Positions 1-6,748 are shown, counted from the stretch's first letter. The stretch: 6,748 nucleotides of DNA from JBDSTW01 sp039914705 (GCA_039914705.1 JBDSOT010000051.1:1-6748), one strand, 5' to 3'. Notes: generated from the sequence alone by a model not told the origin. Program-made: numbers and translations.

Positions 1-5
1 AAATA

Positions 6-623
6 ATGCTGAAGATTGGACTGACAGGCGGTATCGGCAGCGGCAAATCTTCTGTCGCGAGAGGCTTTGCCGATTTGGGTGTGCCGGTAATCGAAGCCGA
101 TGTAATCGCGCGTGAATTGGTGGCGCCGGGCATGCCGGCGTTGGCGCAGATCGTCGAGGTATTCGGTGCGCCTATGTTGACGGATAGCGGAACCCTGGAT
201 CGTACGCGTCTGCGCAAACTGATATTCAGCGATGCCGCGCAGCGCGCACGCTTGGAGGCGATCCTGCACCCGCTGATTTGCGGGGAAATGGAGGCGCACA
301 TCGAAGGACTTGCCGGTTTGTATTGCGTATTGTGTATTCCGCTGTTGTTGGAAACCGGCCAGGCGCACCGGGTTGACCGGGTGCTGGTTATTGATACGCC
401 GCATTATCTGCAATACCGGCGTGTAATGGCGCGTGATGGTATCGGCGCTTCCGAGGTTGCCGCCATCCTGCGCGCGCAGATGGATTTTAATAAGCGCCTG
501 GCACGCGCGGATGACATAATCAGCAATAATCAAGATATGGCTCACTTGCAAGGGCAGGTCGAGCGGTTGCATCCGTATTATCAAAAGCTGGCGACACAGG
601 GTTTGCCAGTCTCAACTAACTAA
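6..623 (+). CDS. coaE: Dephospho-CoA kinase
   Basis: Phosphorylates the 3'-hydroxyl of the ribose in dephospho-CoA with ATP, the last step of coenzyme A synthesis, in the cytosol. The 205-residue protein matches the usual length (E. coli CoaE is 206). The P-loop GGIGSGKS is at residues 8-15. The conserved acid of the family is in EAD at 30-32. HPLI (88-91) and PLLLE (112-116) follow, and the lid/adenine-side region AQ..F.KRLARADDIISNN is at 157-175. It is colinear with E. coli CoaE (compared from memory) from the first residue, which supports the ATG at 6. Only five bases precede that start, so neither its ribosome binding site nor the upstream neighbour is visible; in related genomes pilD often lies there. 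It is followed 36 bases later by zapD on the same strand. No truncation or missing key residue was seen. Confidence 0.97.
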   Translation: MLKIGLTGGIGSGKSSVARGFADLGVPVIEADVIARELVAPGMPALAQIVEVFGAPMLTDSGTLDRTRLRKLIFSDAAQRARLEAILHPLICGEMEAHIEGLAGLYCVLCIPLLLETGQAHRVDRVLVIDTPHYLQYRRVMARDGIGASEVAAILRAQMDFNKRLARADDIISNNQDMAHLQGQVERLHPYYQKLATQGLPVSTN

Positions 624-659
624 TGGACAATAACCCCTATTTTTGTTCCGGGTGGCGTA

Positions 660-1430
660 GTGCAACAAAAAATTACTTACGAACAACCGCTTAATGAAAG
701 AATACGCACCTTGCTGCGGCTGGAGTTTCTTTTTCTTCAGGCCCAGCATAGCCTGGCGAAGAATTCAGTGTGGGATCACCGCGCCACGCTCTTAAGTATT
801 CTCGACATCCTCAGTGTCTGTAGCCGCACTGATCTTAAAACCGAGGTGCTCAAGGAACTGGAACGGCACGCCGCCGGGCTGGCCTTGCTCGAAACAGTGC
901 CGGGCGTTGATTTAGCCGAGCTGCGGCAGATCCTGGATCAACTGGACAATCTGATTGATCGCTTTCATTCCATTAGCGGTCAGCCTGGCCAAGGGTTGCG
1001 CCAAAATGAATTCCTGAACAGCATCAAGCAACGCAGTGCAATTCCCGGCGGCCTGTGCGATTTTGACCTGCCCGCCTATCACTTCTGGTTGCAACAGTCA
1101 GCAGAACAACGCAGCAATGACCTGTGGCAATGGCTGGGTACGCTGGAAACCTTGAGATTGTCGGTAGAACTTATTCTGCGTTTGGTGCGCGAGTGCGCAG
1201 CGCCGACGCATGAGGTTGCCATCGGCGGGTTTTCCCAAAAATCTCTGGAGGCGGATAATCCCAGCTGTCAATTAGTGCGGGTTTCCCTTCCGGCCAATTC
1301 GCGCTATTACGCCGAAATCAGTGGCGGGAAACAGCGCTTCACGGTGCGTTTCATGCAACCTGTCACGGGCGGGCGCGCCGTTCAGGCTGCCGAGGACATC
1401 AAATTCGACTTGACCTGCTGCATCATATGA
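660..1430 (+). CDS. zapD: Cell division protein ZapD (YacF/DUF1342 family)
   Basis: Cytosolic Z-ring-associated protein that binds the FtsZ C-terminal tail and bundles FtsZ filaments. The 256 residues compare with 247 in E. coli. The best landmarks are PLNERIRTLLRLEFL at 10-24, the helical block with LKELERH at 64-70, RSAIPGG (125-131) followed by FDLP (135-138), the C-terminal beta part ISGGKQRFTVRFM (220-232), and the terminal LTCC (251-254, E. coli LACC). The start is GTG at 660. From there the N-terminus aligns with E. coli ZapD without a gap, and a weak GGGTGG lies 4 bases upstream (650-655). The gene lies 36 bases after coaE and its stop overlaps the yacG start, so the three are probably co-transcribed. 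Confidence 0.95.
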   Translation: MQQKITYEQPLNERIRTLLRLEFLFLQAQHSLAKNSVWDHRATLLSILDILSVCSRTDLKTEVLKELERHAAGLALLETVPGVDLAELRQILDQLDNLIDRFHSISGQPGQGLRQNEFLNSIKQRSAIPGGLCDFDLPAYHFWLQQSAEQRSNDLWQWLGTLETLRLSVELILRLVRECAAPTHEVAIGGFSQKSLEADNPSCQLVRVSLPANSRYYAEISGGKQRFTVRFMQPVTGGRAVQAAEDIKFDLTCCII

Positions 1431-1615
1431 GTACGCCTAAGGTTGTCAAATGTCCCACCTGCAGCAAGCCGGTCGAGTGGTCGGAACAGCGCCCGTGGCG
1501 ACCGTTTTGCAGCGAGCGTTGCAGGTTGATTGATCTGGGCGCATGGGCGGATGGCTCGTACAGTGTTCCAGAGCAGAAACCGGGATTTTCGGAAGATGGT
1601 ACAGAAGAAAACTGA
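1427..1615 (+). CDS. yacG: DNA gyrase inhibitor YacG, zinc-finger protein
   Basis: Small zinc protein that in E. coli binds the C-terminal part of GyrB and blocks DNA binding by gyrase. The 62-residue protein has the family's four-cysteine site: CPTC at 9-12 and C28-S-E-R-C32, spaced C-x2-C-x15-C-x3-C. The conserved RPFCSERCR..DLG.W segment runs from about 25 to 40. The C-terminal third (from about 45) is polar, acidic and probably unstructured, as is usual. The ATG at 1427 overlaps the zapD TGA as ATGA. No Shine-Dalgarno is visible upstream of it, so translation is probably coupled to zapD (inference). It is the last gene of the + strand set, 23 bases from the end of the convergent Nudix gene. 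Confidence 0.95.
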   Translation: MSTPKVVKCPTCSKPVEWSEQRPWRPFCSERCRLIDLGAWADGSYSVPEQKPGFSEDGTEEN

Positions 1616-1621
1616 TACCCA

Positions 1622-1637
1622 GCACGGCGTCCGTTGC
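1622..1637. terminator. Possible weak bidirectional terminator hairpin between convergent operons
   Basis: GCACGG (1622-1627), a CGT loop (1628-1630) and CCGTTGC (1631-1637) can form a six-pair stem with one bulged T. It sits in the 23-base gap where yacG and the Nudix gene meet tail to tail, which is where a shared terminator would be expected. There is no clean T-tract on either side: the + strand continues GTTAAAGAATT and the - strand continues TGGGTATCAGTTTTC. The triloop and bulge make it weak, so the call depends mainly on position. Confidence 0.25.
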
Positions 1638-1638
1638 G

Positions 1639-2601
1639 TTAAAGAATTACATCGCTACGTAAATTCCATACGCTGCTGACGGCAGCGATACCTTGCGCCC
1701 CGTTGCGATGCGCAAGCCCTATATCTTCGATGCGCATTCCCCCCAAGGCATAGATGGGCATATTGGTCGCAGAGGTGAGTTGCCGCAACTTATCCCACCC
1801 CAGACAGGCCGCGCCGGGATGGCTTGGAGTGGGCAACACTGGTGACACCACCGCGAAATCCACGCCAATACGCCGCGCCTGGGCAAGCTCATCGGCGTCG
1901 TGGCAGGAGGCCGCTACCCATTTATCTTTCCCCAACGGCCGCGCGTCAAGTTTTTTCAATTGTTCGCTACTCAGATGCACGCCGTGTGCGCCGATGTCTT
2001 GTACGAGTTGCGGCACTGCATTGAGCAAGAGTTGCGCGCCGTGATGGCGGCACAAATCCAAGGCCTGTTGGGCCAAATCTCGATAGCGCGCTTCATCCAG
2101 CGACTTCGCGCGCAACTGCACCAGCCGCACACCACCGCTCAGGCAGCGTTCCAGTGTTGACATAAATACCAAGATGTCCTGTGGCTCTGGGGTAATCAGA
2201 TATACGTCAGGCAAGGTGACGGCAGTGATGATGGGCAGATTAGCGGCGGGGTAACTTCTTTTCGCTAGCTCTTTGATCGCGACCCATTCCAATTCCTGGC
2301 CCTCGCAGGAAGTCACTTCCCCAGAATAAGCGTCAACGCGCCAGACATCCAGCAACACGGCCTTATCGGGATAATCATGGCGGACGCGGATGAGCGGGCG
2401 GGCATGGCTAACGACGATGCCAAGTTCCTCACGCAGTTCACGCTTGAGCGCCGTTAGTATCTCTTCACCAGCTTCAACTTTACCGCCCGGAAATTCCCAT
2501 AGATTGCCTTGATGCGCATGAGCGGGGCGCAGGGCAAGCAATATCTCACCACGGTCATTAAAGATGGCGGCGGCCGCGACGTGTTGCACCGATGGGTTCA
2601 C
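1639..2601 (-). CDS. mutT: Nudix hydrolase (MutT, 8-oxo-dGTP diphosphatase type) fused to a ThiE-like domain
   Basis: Two-domain cytosolic protein of 320 residues. The N-terminal part (about 5-130) is a MutT-type Nudix hydrolase, expected to cleave 8-oxo-dGTP to the monophosphate and so prevent A-to-C mutations. Its Nudix box is complete: G40-x5-E46-x7-R54-E55-L56-x-E58-E59-x-G61-I62, preceded by LWEFPGGK (34-41). Residues about 131-316 are a TIM-barrel domain like thiamine-phosphate synthase ThiE: LVQLRAKS (160-167), GVHL (207-210), SPVLPTPSHPGA (253-264) and ALGGM (285-289). E. coli MutT is about 129 residues, so the second half is extra; this fusion is known in many gammaproteobacteria (from memory, PRK08999-like). 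Several ThiE catalytic positions are changed, so TMP synthase activity is doubtful. The start is GTG at 2601, 12 bases after argJ, with no clear Shine-Dalgarno. Another GTG four codons in is possible. Confidence 0.93.
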   Translation of the reverse strand: MNPSVQHVAAAAIFNDRGEILLALRPAHAHQGNLWEFPGGKVEAGEEILTALKRELREELGIVVSHARPLIRVRHDYPDKAVLLDVWRVDAYSGEVTSCEGQELEWVAIKELAKRSYPAANLPIITAVTLPDVYLITPEPQDILVFMSTLERCLSGGVRLVQLRAKSLDEARYRDLAQQALDLCRHHGAQLLLNAVPQLVQDIGAHGVHLSSEQLKKLDARPLGKDKWVAASCHDADELAQARRIGVDFAVVSPVLPTPSHPGAACLGWDKLRQLTSATNMPIYALGGMRIEDIGLAHRNGAQGIAAVSSVWNLRSDVIL

Positions 2602-2613
2602 TGCAGAGGGATA

Positions 2614-3834
2614 TTAAGTGCGGTATTCCGCATTGATGCGCACATAGTCGTAAGAAAAATCACAGGTCCAAACCGTTGTATTGTGCGCACCACGACCGAG
2701 GTCGATGTGCACTGTGATCTCAGCGCGCTGCATAACGTCCTGGCCTTGCTGCTCCGTGTAGTCGGCCGCACGTGCGCCGTGTTGCACTATACACACCTCA
2801 TCAAGATAAATGGAGATGCCTTCGATGTCGAGGTCAGCGAGACCGGCACGCCCTACCGCAGCGAGGATGCGTCCCCAGTTCGGGTCGCAGGCAAAGAAGG
2901 CGGTTTTGACCAGCGGCGAGTGTGCGGCGCTGTAGGCCACCAGCGAACATTCCACTTCGCTGGCACCGCCGCTCACCTCAATGGTAATAAATTTAGTGGC
3001 GCCTTCGCCGTCGCGCACGATGGCCTGCGCAAGCTCGGTGCATACTTCAGTCACCGCCGTGCAGATCAGGTGATAGGCTGGGTCGGCGCGGCTGTCGATA
3101 TAGGGCAACTGGCTCTTGCCGGTGGCGATCAGCACGCAGGCATCGTTTGTGGAGGTATCGCCGTCCACCGTAATGCGGTTGAAGGAAGCGGGCATAGCCT
3201 GTTCCAGACAATGCTGTAATACCGCAGGACTGATATCGGCGTCAGTGGCGACAAAGGCGAGCATAGTGGCCATGTCGGGGCGGATCATGCCCGAACCCTT
3301 GGCGATGCCGGTTACCGTGACGGTAACGCCGTTAATGTCGACCTGTCGCGAACTCGCCTTGGGCACGGTGTCGGTCGTCATAATCCCGTAGGCGGCCTCG
3401 CTCCAGCCCGCCGGGTCGAGGTTTGCGTAAGCGGCGGGCAGACCGGCCAGGATTTTGGCAAGCGGAAGTGGTTCGCCGATAACGCCGGTGGAGAATGGCA
3501 AGACTTCATTGACGGCGCAGCCAGCGTTGTGCGCCAGCATTTCACAGCAGGCACGCGCATCATTCAGGCCTTGTGCGCCGGTTCCCGCATTGGCGTTGCC
3601 GGTGTTTATCAACAAAAAGCGCGGCATAGTTTGCGCCAGATAGGCGCGCGCCAGGGTAACTGGTGCGGCGCAAAAGGCATTACGGGTAAACACAGCGGCG
3701 CACGTGGAGTCCTCACATAATTCAAGGATCACCAGATCGCGCCGGTCGGGTTTTTTAATCGACGCGCACGCAGTACCGAGGCGCACCCCCGCAACAGGAT
3801 GCAATTCCGGCAATTTAGAGAGATTTACGGCCAT
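2614..3834 (-). CDS. argJ: Glutamate N-acetyltransferase / amino-acid acetyltransferase ArgJ
   Basis: Transfers the acetyl group from N-acetylornithine to glutamate in the cyclic arginine pathway; bifunctional members also use acetyl-CoA. Which type this is cannot be read from the sequence. The 406-residue precursor is expected to cut itself before Thr190, in MATML (188-192), into alpha and beta chains, Thr190 then being the nucleophile. Other family positions seen are FSTG (114-117, with the oxyanion-hole Thr-Gly), KGSGMI (179-184), TVDGDTSTND (222-231), the acid in DGEGATK (275-281), DPNWGR (317-322), and the C-terminal Asn401 and Thr406 (NAEYRT end). The ATG at 3834 lies 9 bases after the secA stop and has no visible Shine-Dalgarno, so coupling to secA is likely. 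E. coli has no argJ between secA and mutT; its presence suggests a lineage using the acetyl-recycling pathway. Confidence 0.97.
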   Translation of the reverse strand: MAVNLSKLPELHPVAGVRLGTACASIKKPDRRDLVILELCEDSTCAAVFTRNAFCAAPVTLARAYLAQTMPRFLLINTGNANAGTGAQGLNDARACCEMLAHNAGCAVNEVLPFSTGVIGEPLPLAKILAGLPAAYANLDPAGWSEAAYGIMTTDTVPKASSRQVDINGVTVTVTGIAKGSGMIRPDMATMLAFVATDADISPAVLQHCLEQAMPASFNRITVDGDTSTNDACVLIATGKSQLPYIDSRADPAYHLICTAVTEVCTELAQAIVRDGEGATKFITIEVSGGASEVECSLVAYSAAHSPLVKTAFFACDPNWGRILAAVGRAGLADLDIEGISIYLDEVCIVQHGARAADYTEQQGQDVMQRAEITVHIDLGRGAHNTTVWTCDFSYDYVRINAEYRT

Positions 3835-3843
3835 GGATGAAAG

Positions 3844-6576
3844 TTACGATAACTGACCGTGACAATGTTTATATTTCTTGCCGGAGCCGCACGGGCAAGG
3901 TTCGTTGCGCCCGACCTTCGGCTCTTCACGTTTGAAGGGCGCGGCCGGCACCGCACTGCCGGACTCGCTTTCGCTGTCAGGGGCAGCATCGGCGGTCATT
4001 GCTGCCGCAGGCGCATGCAAAAATTGCATGGCGGGGGTTGCGCGGCGTTGTTCAACGGCCTGCACATCTTCTTCGGCGCGTACCTGCACGGTACAAACGA
4101 GGCGGATCACCTCGCGCTTGGTGCGCTCCAGCATCTGGGCAAATAAATCGAATGCCTCGCGCTTGAATTCCTGCTTGGGATTTTTCTGGGCATAGCCGCG
4201 CAGGTGAATACCCTGGCGCAAATAATCCATGGCTGCCAGATGATCTTTCCATAGATTATCCAGCACCTGCAACATGATCGCCTTTTCAAAATGCCGCACG
4301 ACCTCGCTGCCGGCGGTAGCCTCTTTGGCATGGTAGACATTTTCAATTTCGCTGTGGATGCGCGCACGCAGGGTTTCTTCGTGCAGCGTTGTATCGGCAC
4401 GCAGCCATTCCTGAATGGGAAGACGCTGGCCTAGCTCTCCCTCCAGGGTCTCTTCGAGTCCGGCCAGATTCCACTGCTCCTCCATGCTTTGCGGTGCGAT
4501 ATAAGAGTTGATGATTTCATTGGTGACATCGGTGCGGATGGCGTTGACCATCTCCGAAATATCATCCTCGGCCATCAATTCATTGCGTTGTTCGTAGATC
4601 ACCTTGCGCTGATCGTTGGCAACGTCATCGTATTCGAGCAATTGTTTGCGGATGTCGAAGTTGCGCCCCTCAACCTTGCGCTGCGCGTTTTCAATAGCCT
4701 TGCTCACCCACGGATGTTCGATGGCCTCGCCCTCGTTCATGCCGAGTTTCTGCATCAGGCTGCCGACGCGCTCCGAAGCAAAGATGCGCATCAGGCTGTC
4801 TTCCAGCGACAGATAAAAGCGGCTGGATCCGGCATCGCCCTGACGGCCCGAGCGGCCGCGCAACTGATTGTCGATGCGCCGTGATTCATGACGTTCGGTG
4901 CCGATGATATGCAGGCCGCCACTGTCGAGGACCTCATTATGAAGGGTTTGCCATTCCTGGTGCAGGCGCGCCACGGTGGCTTCATCAGGCTCTTGCAGTA
5001 ACGCAAGCTCCGCCGCGAGACTGCCACCGAGCACGATGTCGGTGCCGCGTCCGGCCATGTTAGTGGCGATGGTCACCGTACCGGGGCGCCCGGCCTGGGC
5101 CACGATCTCCGCCTCTTGCTCGTGAAATTTGGCATTAAGCACGCGGTGCTTGATCTTCTCTTTTTCCAGCAGGCCGGACAGGTATTCCGAGGTCTCGATG
5201 GACACCGTGCCCACCAGCACCGGTTGTCGGCGTGCCTGACAGTCCTTGATGTCCTGGATGATGGCGGTGAATTTTTCCGTGGCCGTGAGGTAAACGAGAT
5301 CACCGTAATCCTTGCGCACCATCGGCTTGTGGGTAGGGATGACCACGACCTCAAGGCCGTAGATCTGCTGGAATTCGAAGGCCTCCGTGTCGGCGGTGCC
5401 GGTCATGCCGGAAAGTTTATTGTACAGGCGGAAATAATTCTGGAAGGTGATGGACGCGAGCGTCTGATTTTCATTCTGGATGGGCACTTCCTCCTTGGCC
5501 TCGACGGCCTGATGCAGGCCTTCCGACCAGCGCCGTCCCGGCATGGTGCGCCCGGTGAATTCATCGACGATGATGACCTGCTTATCCTTGACCATGTAAT
5601 CGACATTGCGATGGAACAGGGCATGGGCGCGCAGCGCGGCATTCAGATGATGCATTAAACTGATATTAGCCGCATCGTAAAGACTGTCGTTCTCGTGCAG
5701 GATGCCCGCCTCCAGCAACAATTCCTCAACCCGCTCGTGGCCTGCCTCGGTGAGAAAAACCTGACGCGTCTTTTCGTCCACCGAGTAATCACCCGGCCCT
5801 TCCTCACCTTCCTGCCGGGTGAGTTTGGGGATCAGCACATTCATCTTCTGATAGAGGTCGGAGTTATCGTCGGTAGGGCCGGAAATAATCAGCGGGGTGC
5901 GCGCCTCGTCGATCAGGATGGAATCGACCTCGTCGACAATGGCGAAATTGAGCCTGCGCTGCATGCGCGCCGCCGTGGTGAAGGCCATGTTGTCGCGCAG
6001 GTAGTCGAAGCCGAATTCGTTGTTGGTGCCGTAGGTGATGTCGGCGTTATAGGCCGCGCGTTTCTCGTCCGCGTCCATACCCGCCACCACCACCCCGGTG
6101 GTCATGCCCAGGAACGTATACAACTGGCCCATCCACTTCGCATCGCGGCGTGCCAGATAATCATTCACCGTGACGACATGCACGCCCTGGCCTGGCAAGG
6201 CGTTCAGGTATGCGGCAAGCGTGGCGACCAGGGTTTTGCCCTCGCCGGTGCGCATCTCGGCGATCTTGCCGCTGTGCAACACCATGCCGCCGATAAGCTG
6301 CACATCGAAGTGACGCATGTTCATCACGCGCTTACCGGCCTCGCGTGCGGCGGCGAATGCCTCTGGTAGTAAACTGTCGAGCGGCTCGCCCTTACCGCCT
6401 GTGGCGGCCGGGGCAAGGCGTGCACGGAACTCGGCGGTCTTGGCGCGTAATTGTTCGTCGGTCAGCGCGGTAAATTGCGCCTCCAGCGCGTTTATCTGTG
6501 CAACGGTCTTATACAGGCGCTTGAGCAGACGCTCATTGCGGTTACCAAAGATTTTGCTGAGGAATTTGCTGGCCAT
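3844..6576 (-). CDS. secA: Preprotein translocase ATPase SecA
   Basis: ATP-driven motor that pushes unfolded preproteins through SecYEG, found in the cytosol and at the inner membrane. The length of 910 residues compares with 901 in E. coli. Features in order: an amphipathic N-terminus (FLSKIFGNRNERLLKRL); Walker A MRTGEGKT (108-115); DEVD box (215-218) followed by SILIDEAR; the preprotein cross-linking domain (about 230-370), ending at GRTMPGRRWSEGLHQAVEAK (342-361); motor 2 with TNMAGRGTDI (505-514) and the arginine-finger segment QLRGRSGRQGD (571-581); and the scaffold/IRA1 helices with LWKDHLAAMDYLRQGIHLRGY (775-795). An Ala/Ser-rich linker (about 855-883) precedes the zinc SecB/lipid-binding tail C894-P-C896-x8-C905-H906. 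The ATG at 6576 fits the family N-terminus. No Shine-Dalgarno is visible before it, and no secM-like gene lies directly upstream. argJ follows after 9 bases. Confidence 0.99.
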   Translation of the reverse strand: MASKFLSKIFGNRNERLLKRLYKTVAQINALEAQFTALTDEQLRAKTAEFRARLAPAATGGKGEPLDSLLPEAFAAAREAGKRVMNMRHFDVQLIGGMVLHSGKIAEMRTGEGKTLVATLAAYLNALPGQGVHVVTVNDYLARRDAKWMGQLYTFLGMTTGVVVAGMDADEKRAAYNADITYGTNNEFGFDYLRDNMAFTTAARMQRRLNFAIVDEVDSILIDEARTPLIISGPTDDNSDLYQKMNVLIPKLTRQEGEEGPGDYSVDEKTRQVFLTEAGHERVEELLLEAGILHENDSLYDAANISLMHHLNAALRAHALFHRNVDYMVKDKQVIIVDEFTGRTMPGRRWSEGLHQAVEAKEEVPIQNENQTLASITFQNYFRLYNKLSGMTGTADTEAFEFQQIYGLEVVVIPTHKPMVRKDYGDLVYLTATEKFTAIIQDIKDCQARRQPVLVGTVSIETSEYLSGLLEKEKIKHRVLNAKFHEQEAEIVAQAGRPGTVTIATNMAGRGTDIVLGGSLAAELALLQEPDEATVARLHQEWQTLHNEVLDSGGLHIIGTERHESRRIDNQLRGRSGRQGDAGSSRFYLSLEDSLMRIFASERVGSLMQKLGMNEGEAIEHPWVSKAIENAQRKVEGRNFDIRKQLLEYDDVANDQRKVIYEQRNELMAEDDISEMVNAIRTDVTNEIINSYIAPQSMEEQWNLAGLEETLEGELGQRLPIQEWLRADTTLHEETLRARIHSEIENVYHAKEATAGSEVVRHFEKAIMLQVLDNLWKDHLAAMDYLRQGIHLRGYAQKNPKQEFKREAFDLFAQMLERTKREVIRLVCTVQVRAEEDVQAVEQRRATPAMQFLHAPAAAMTADAAPDSESESGSAVPAAPFKREEPKVGRNEPCPCGSGKKYKHCHGQLS

Positions 6577-6685
6577 TATCTAGTTGGGGCGGATCAAGGG
6601 AAGGGAAAATACACGGTGTGGCAAAGGTGTATCGTGAAATATCGGGCTGGATGGAATTACGAAAGACTGCATCGGCAATGTCCAT
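6542..6685 (-). other. 47-codon upstream reading frame overlapping the secA start
   Basis: On the - strand an ATG at 6685 opens a 47-codon frame (beginning MDIADAVFRNSIQPD, ending QQNLW) that crosses the secA ATG in another frame and stops with TAA at 6544-6542, within the first dozen secA codons. It contains a Pro-Pro pair at residues 32-33, a few bases before the secA start. Only a weak GACGG precedes its ATG, and it shows no signal peptide, membrane segment or known family. It may be chance. If translated, it could couple ribosome delivery to secA, which lacks a visible ribosome binding site. No homologue is recognised. Confidence 0.18.
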
Positions 6686-6748
6686 TAAAGCCGTCAATTG
6701 ATTATTATAGGGCCAATACGGTTACCGCGCAGTGTTTTCATATCTCAC
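6577..6748 (-). other. Non-coding leader upstream of secA
   Basis: These 172 bases hold no recognisable conserved gene. The sequence before the secA ATG (- strand ...CCGCCCCAACTAGATA) has no purine-rich Shine-Dalgarno. E. coli carries secM here, a secreted arrest peptide that controls secA. No signal peptide and no SecM-like arrest motif (FxxxxWIxxxxGIRAGP) was found in any frame. The far end may contain the tail of an upstream gene running into the window (a - strand frame stops with TAA at 6724-6722), but eight codons are too few to identify it. Confidence 0.6.
6704..6709 (-). promoter_or_regulatory. Candidate -10 element for the secA-argJ-mutT operon
   Basis: Read on the - strand, 6709-6704 is a perfect TATAAT, about 128 bases before the secA start, so a transcript would begin near 6697 with a leader of about 120 bases. 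The -35 position is weak: CTGCGC at 17-base spacing, with no TTGACA-like hexamer at 16-18 bases and no extended -10 TGn. A TTGACG at 6697-6692 lies downstream of this box and has no matching -10 of its own. The region is the only long gap before secA, but read-through from genes beyond the window is equally possible. Confidence 0.35.

Noticed and set aside
624..659. Imperfect inverted repeat ACAA...TTGT between coaE and zapD
   Set aside because: The stem is only four weak pairs, which is not enough for a terminator or operator call.
2509..3219. 236-codon + strand open frame antisense to argJ and the Nudix gene
   Set aside because: It covers two clearly identified genes and the junction between them, and has no recognisable domain or ribosome binding site.
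5116..6583. Long open frames on the + strand antisense to secA (up to 224 codons)
   Set aside because: They lie opposite well-conserved secA codons, show no family signature, and are the expected by-product of a fairly GC-rich gene.
6669..6697. TTGACG as the -35 of a second secA promoter
   Set aside because: The hexamers at 16-18 base spacing (such as CGATGC and GATGCA) are poor matches to a -10.
6627..6701. Short + strand frame in the secA leader, divergent from secA
   Set aside because: It has no supported start and no recognisable product, and the same frame simply runs on from the antisense of secA.
6694..6741. 15-codon frame on the - strand (MKTLRGNRIGPIIIN) near the right edge
   Set aside because: It is too short to support, has no well-placed ribosome binding site and overlaps the candidate -10 element. 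It is probably chance.
6722..6748. Possible C-terminal tail of an upstream gene on the - strand, ending with TAA
   Set aside because: Only eight codons are visible and nothing is recognisable, so it cannot be told apart from non-coding sequence.

Overview
The window reads as a conserved housekeeping region of a gammaproteobacterial chromosome. Six full-length genes fill almost all of it. coaE, zapD and yacG lie on the + strand (6-1615). secA, argJ and a MutT-type Nudix/ThiE-like fusion gene lie on the - strand and are transcribed from the right edge towards the left (6576 down to 1639). The two operons converge tail to tail across only 23 bases. The gammaproteobacterial assignment rests on three things: zapD and yacG, which are mostly found in beta/gammaproteobacteria; the convergent secA-mutT / yacG-zapD-coaE arrangement known from E. 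coli; and argJ, which E. coli lacks at this spot but many other gammaproteobacteria carry. I cannot name a genus from the sequence.

Layout. 6-623 is coaE (last step of coenzyme A synthesis). 660-1430 is zapD (FtsZ-bundling division factor, GTG start). 1427-1615 is yacG (small zinc-finger gyrase inhibitor), overlapping the zapD stop as ATGA. 1616-1638 is the convergent junction, with one weak imperfect hairpin. 1639-2601 (-) is the Nudix/ThiE fusion. 2614-3834 (-) is argJ. 3844-6576 (-) is secA. 6577-6748 is the secA leader. It has a TATAAT-like -10, no visible Shine-Dalgarno at secA, and a 47-codon upstream reading frame that overlaps the secA start out of frame. The spacings within the - strand run are 9 and 12 bases, so secA-argJ-mutT is probably one operon.

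How the genes relate. The products serve different core processes: protein export (SecA), arginine biosynthesis (ArgJ), oxidised-nucleotide clean-up (MutT), CoA supply (CoaE), Z-ring assembly (ZapD) and gyrase control (YacG). They share a conserved neighbourhood rather than one pathway. No RNA gene, insertion sequence, CRISPR array, prophage part or frameshifted gene was seen. I found no convincing undescribed system. The points most worth a second look are the secA leader and the C-terminal ThiE-like domain of the Nudix protein, which appears to have lost the magnesium ligands of a true thiamine-phosphate synthase.
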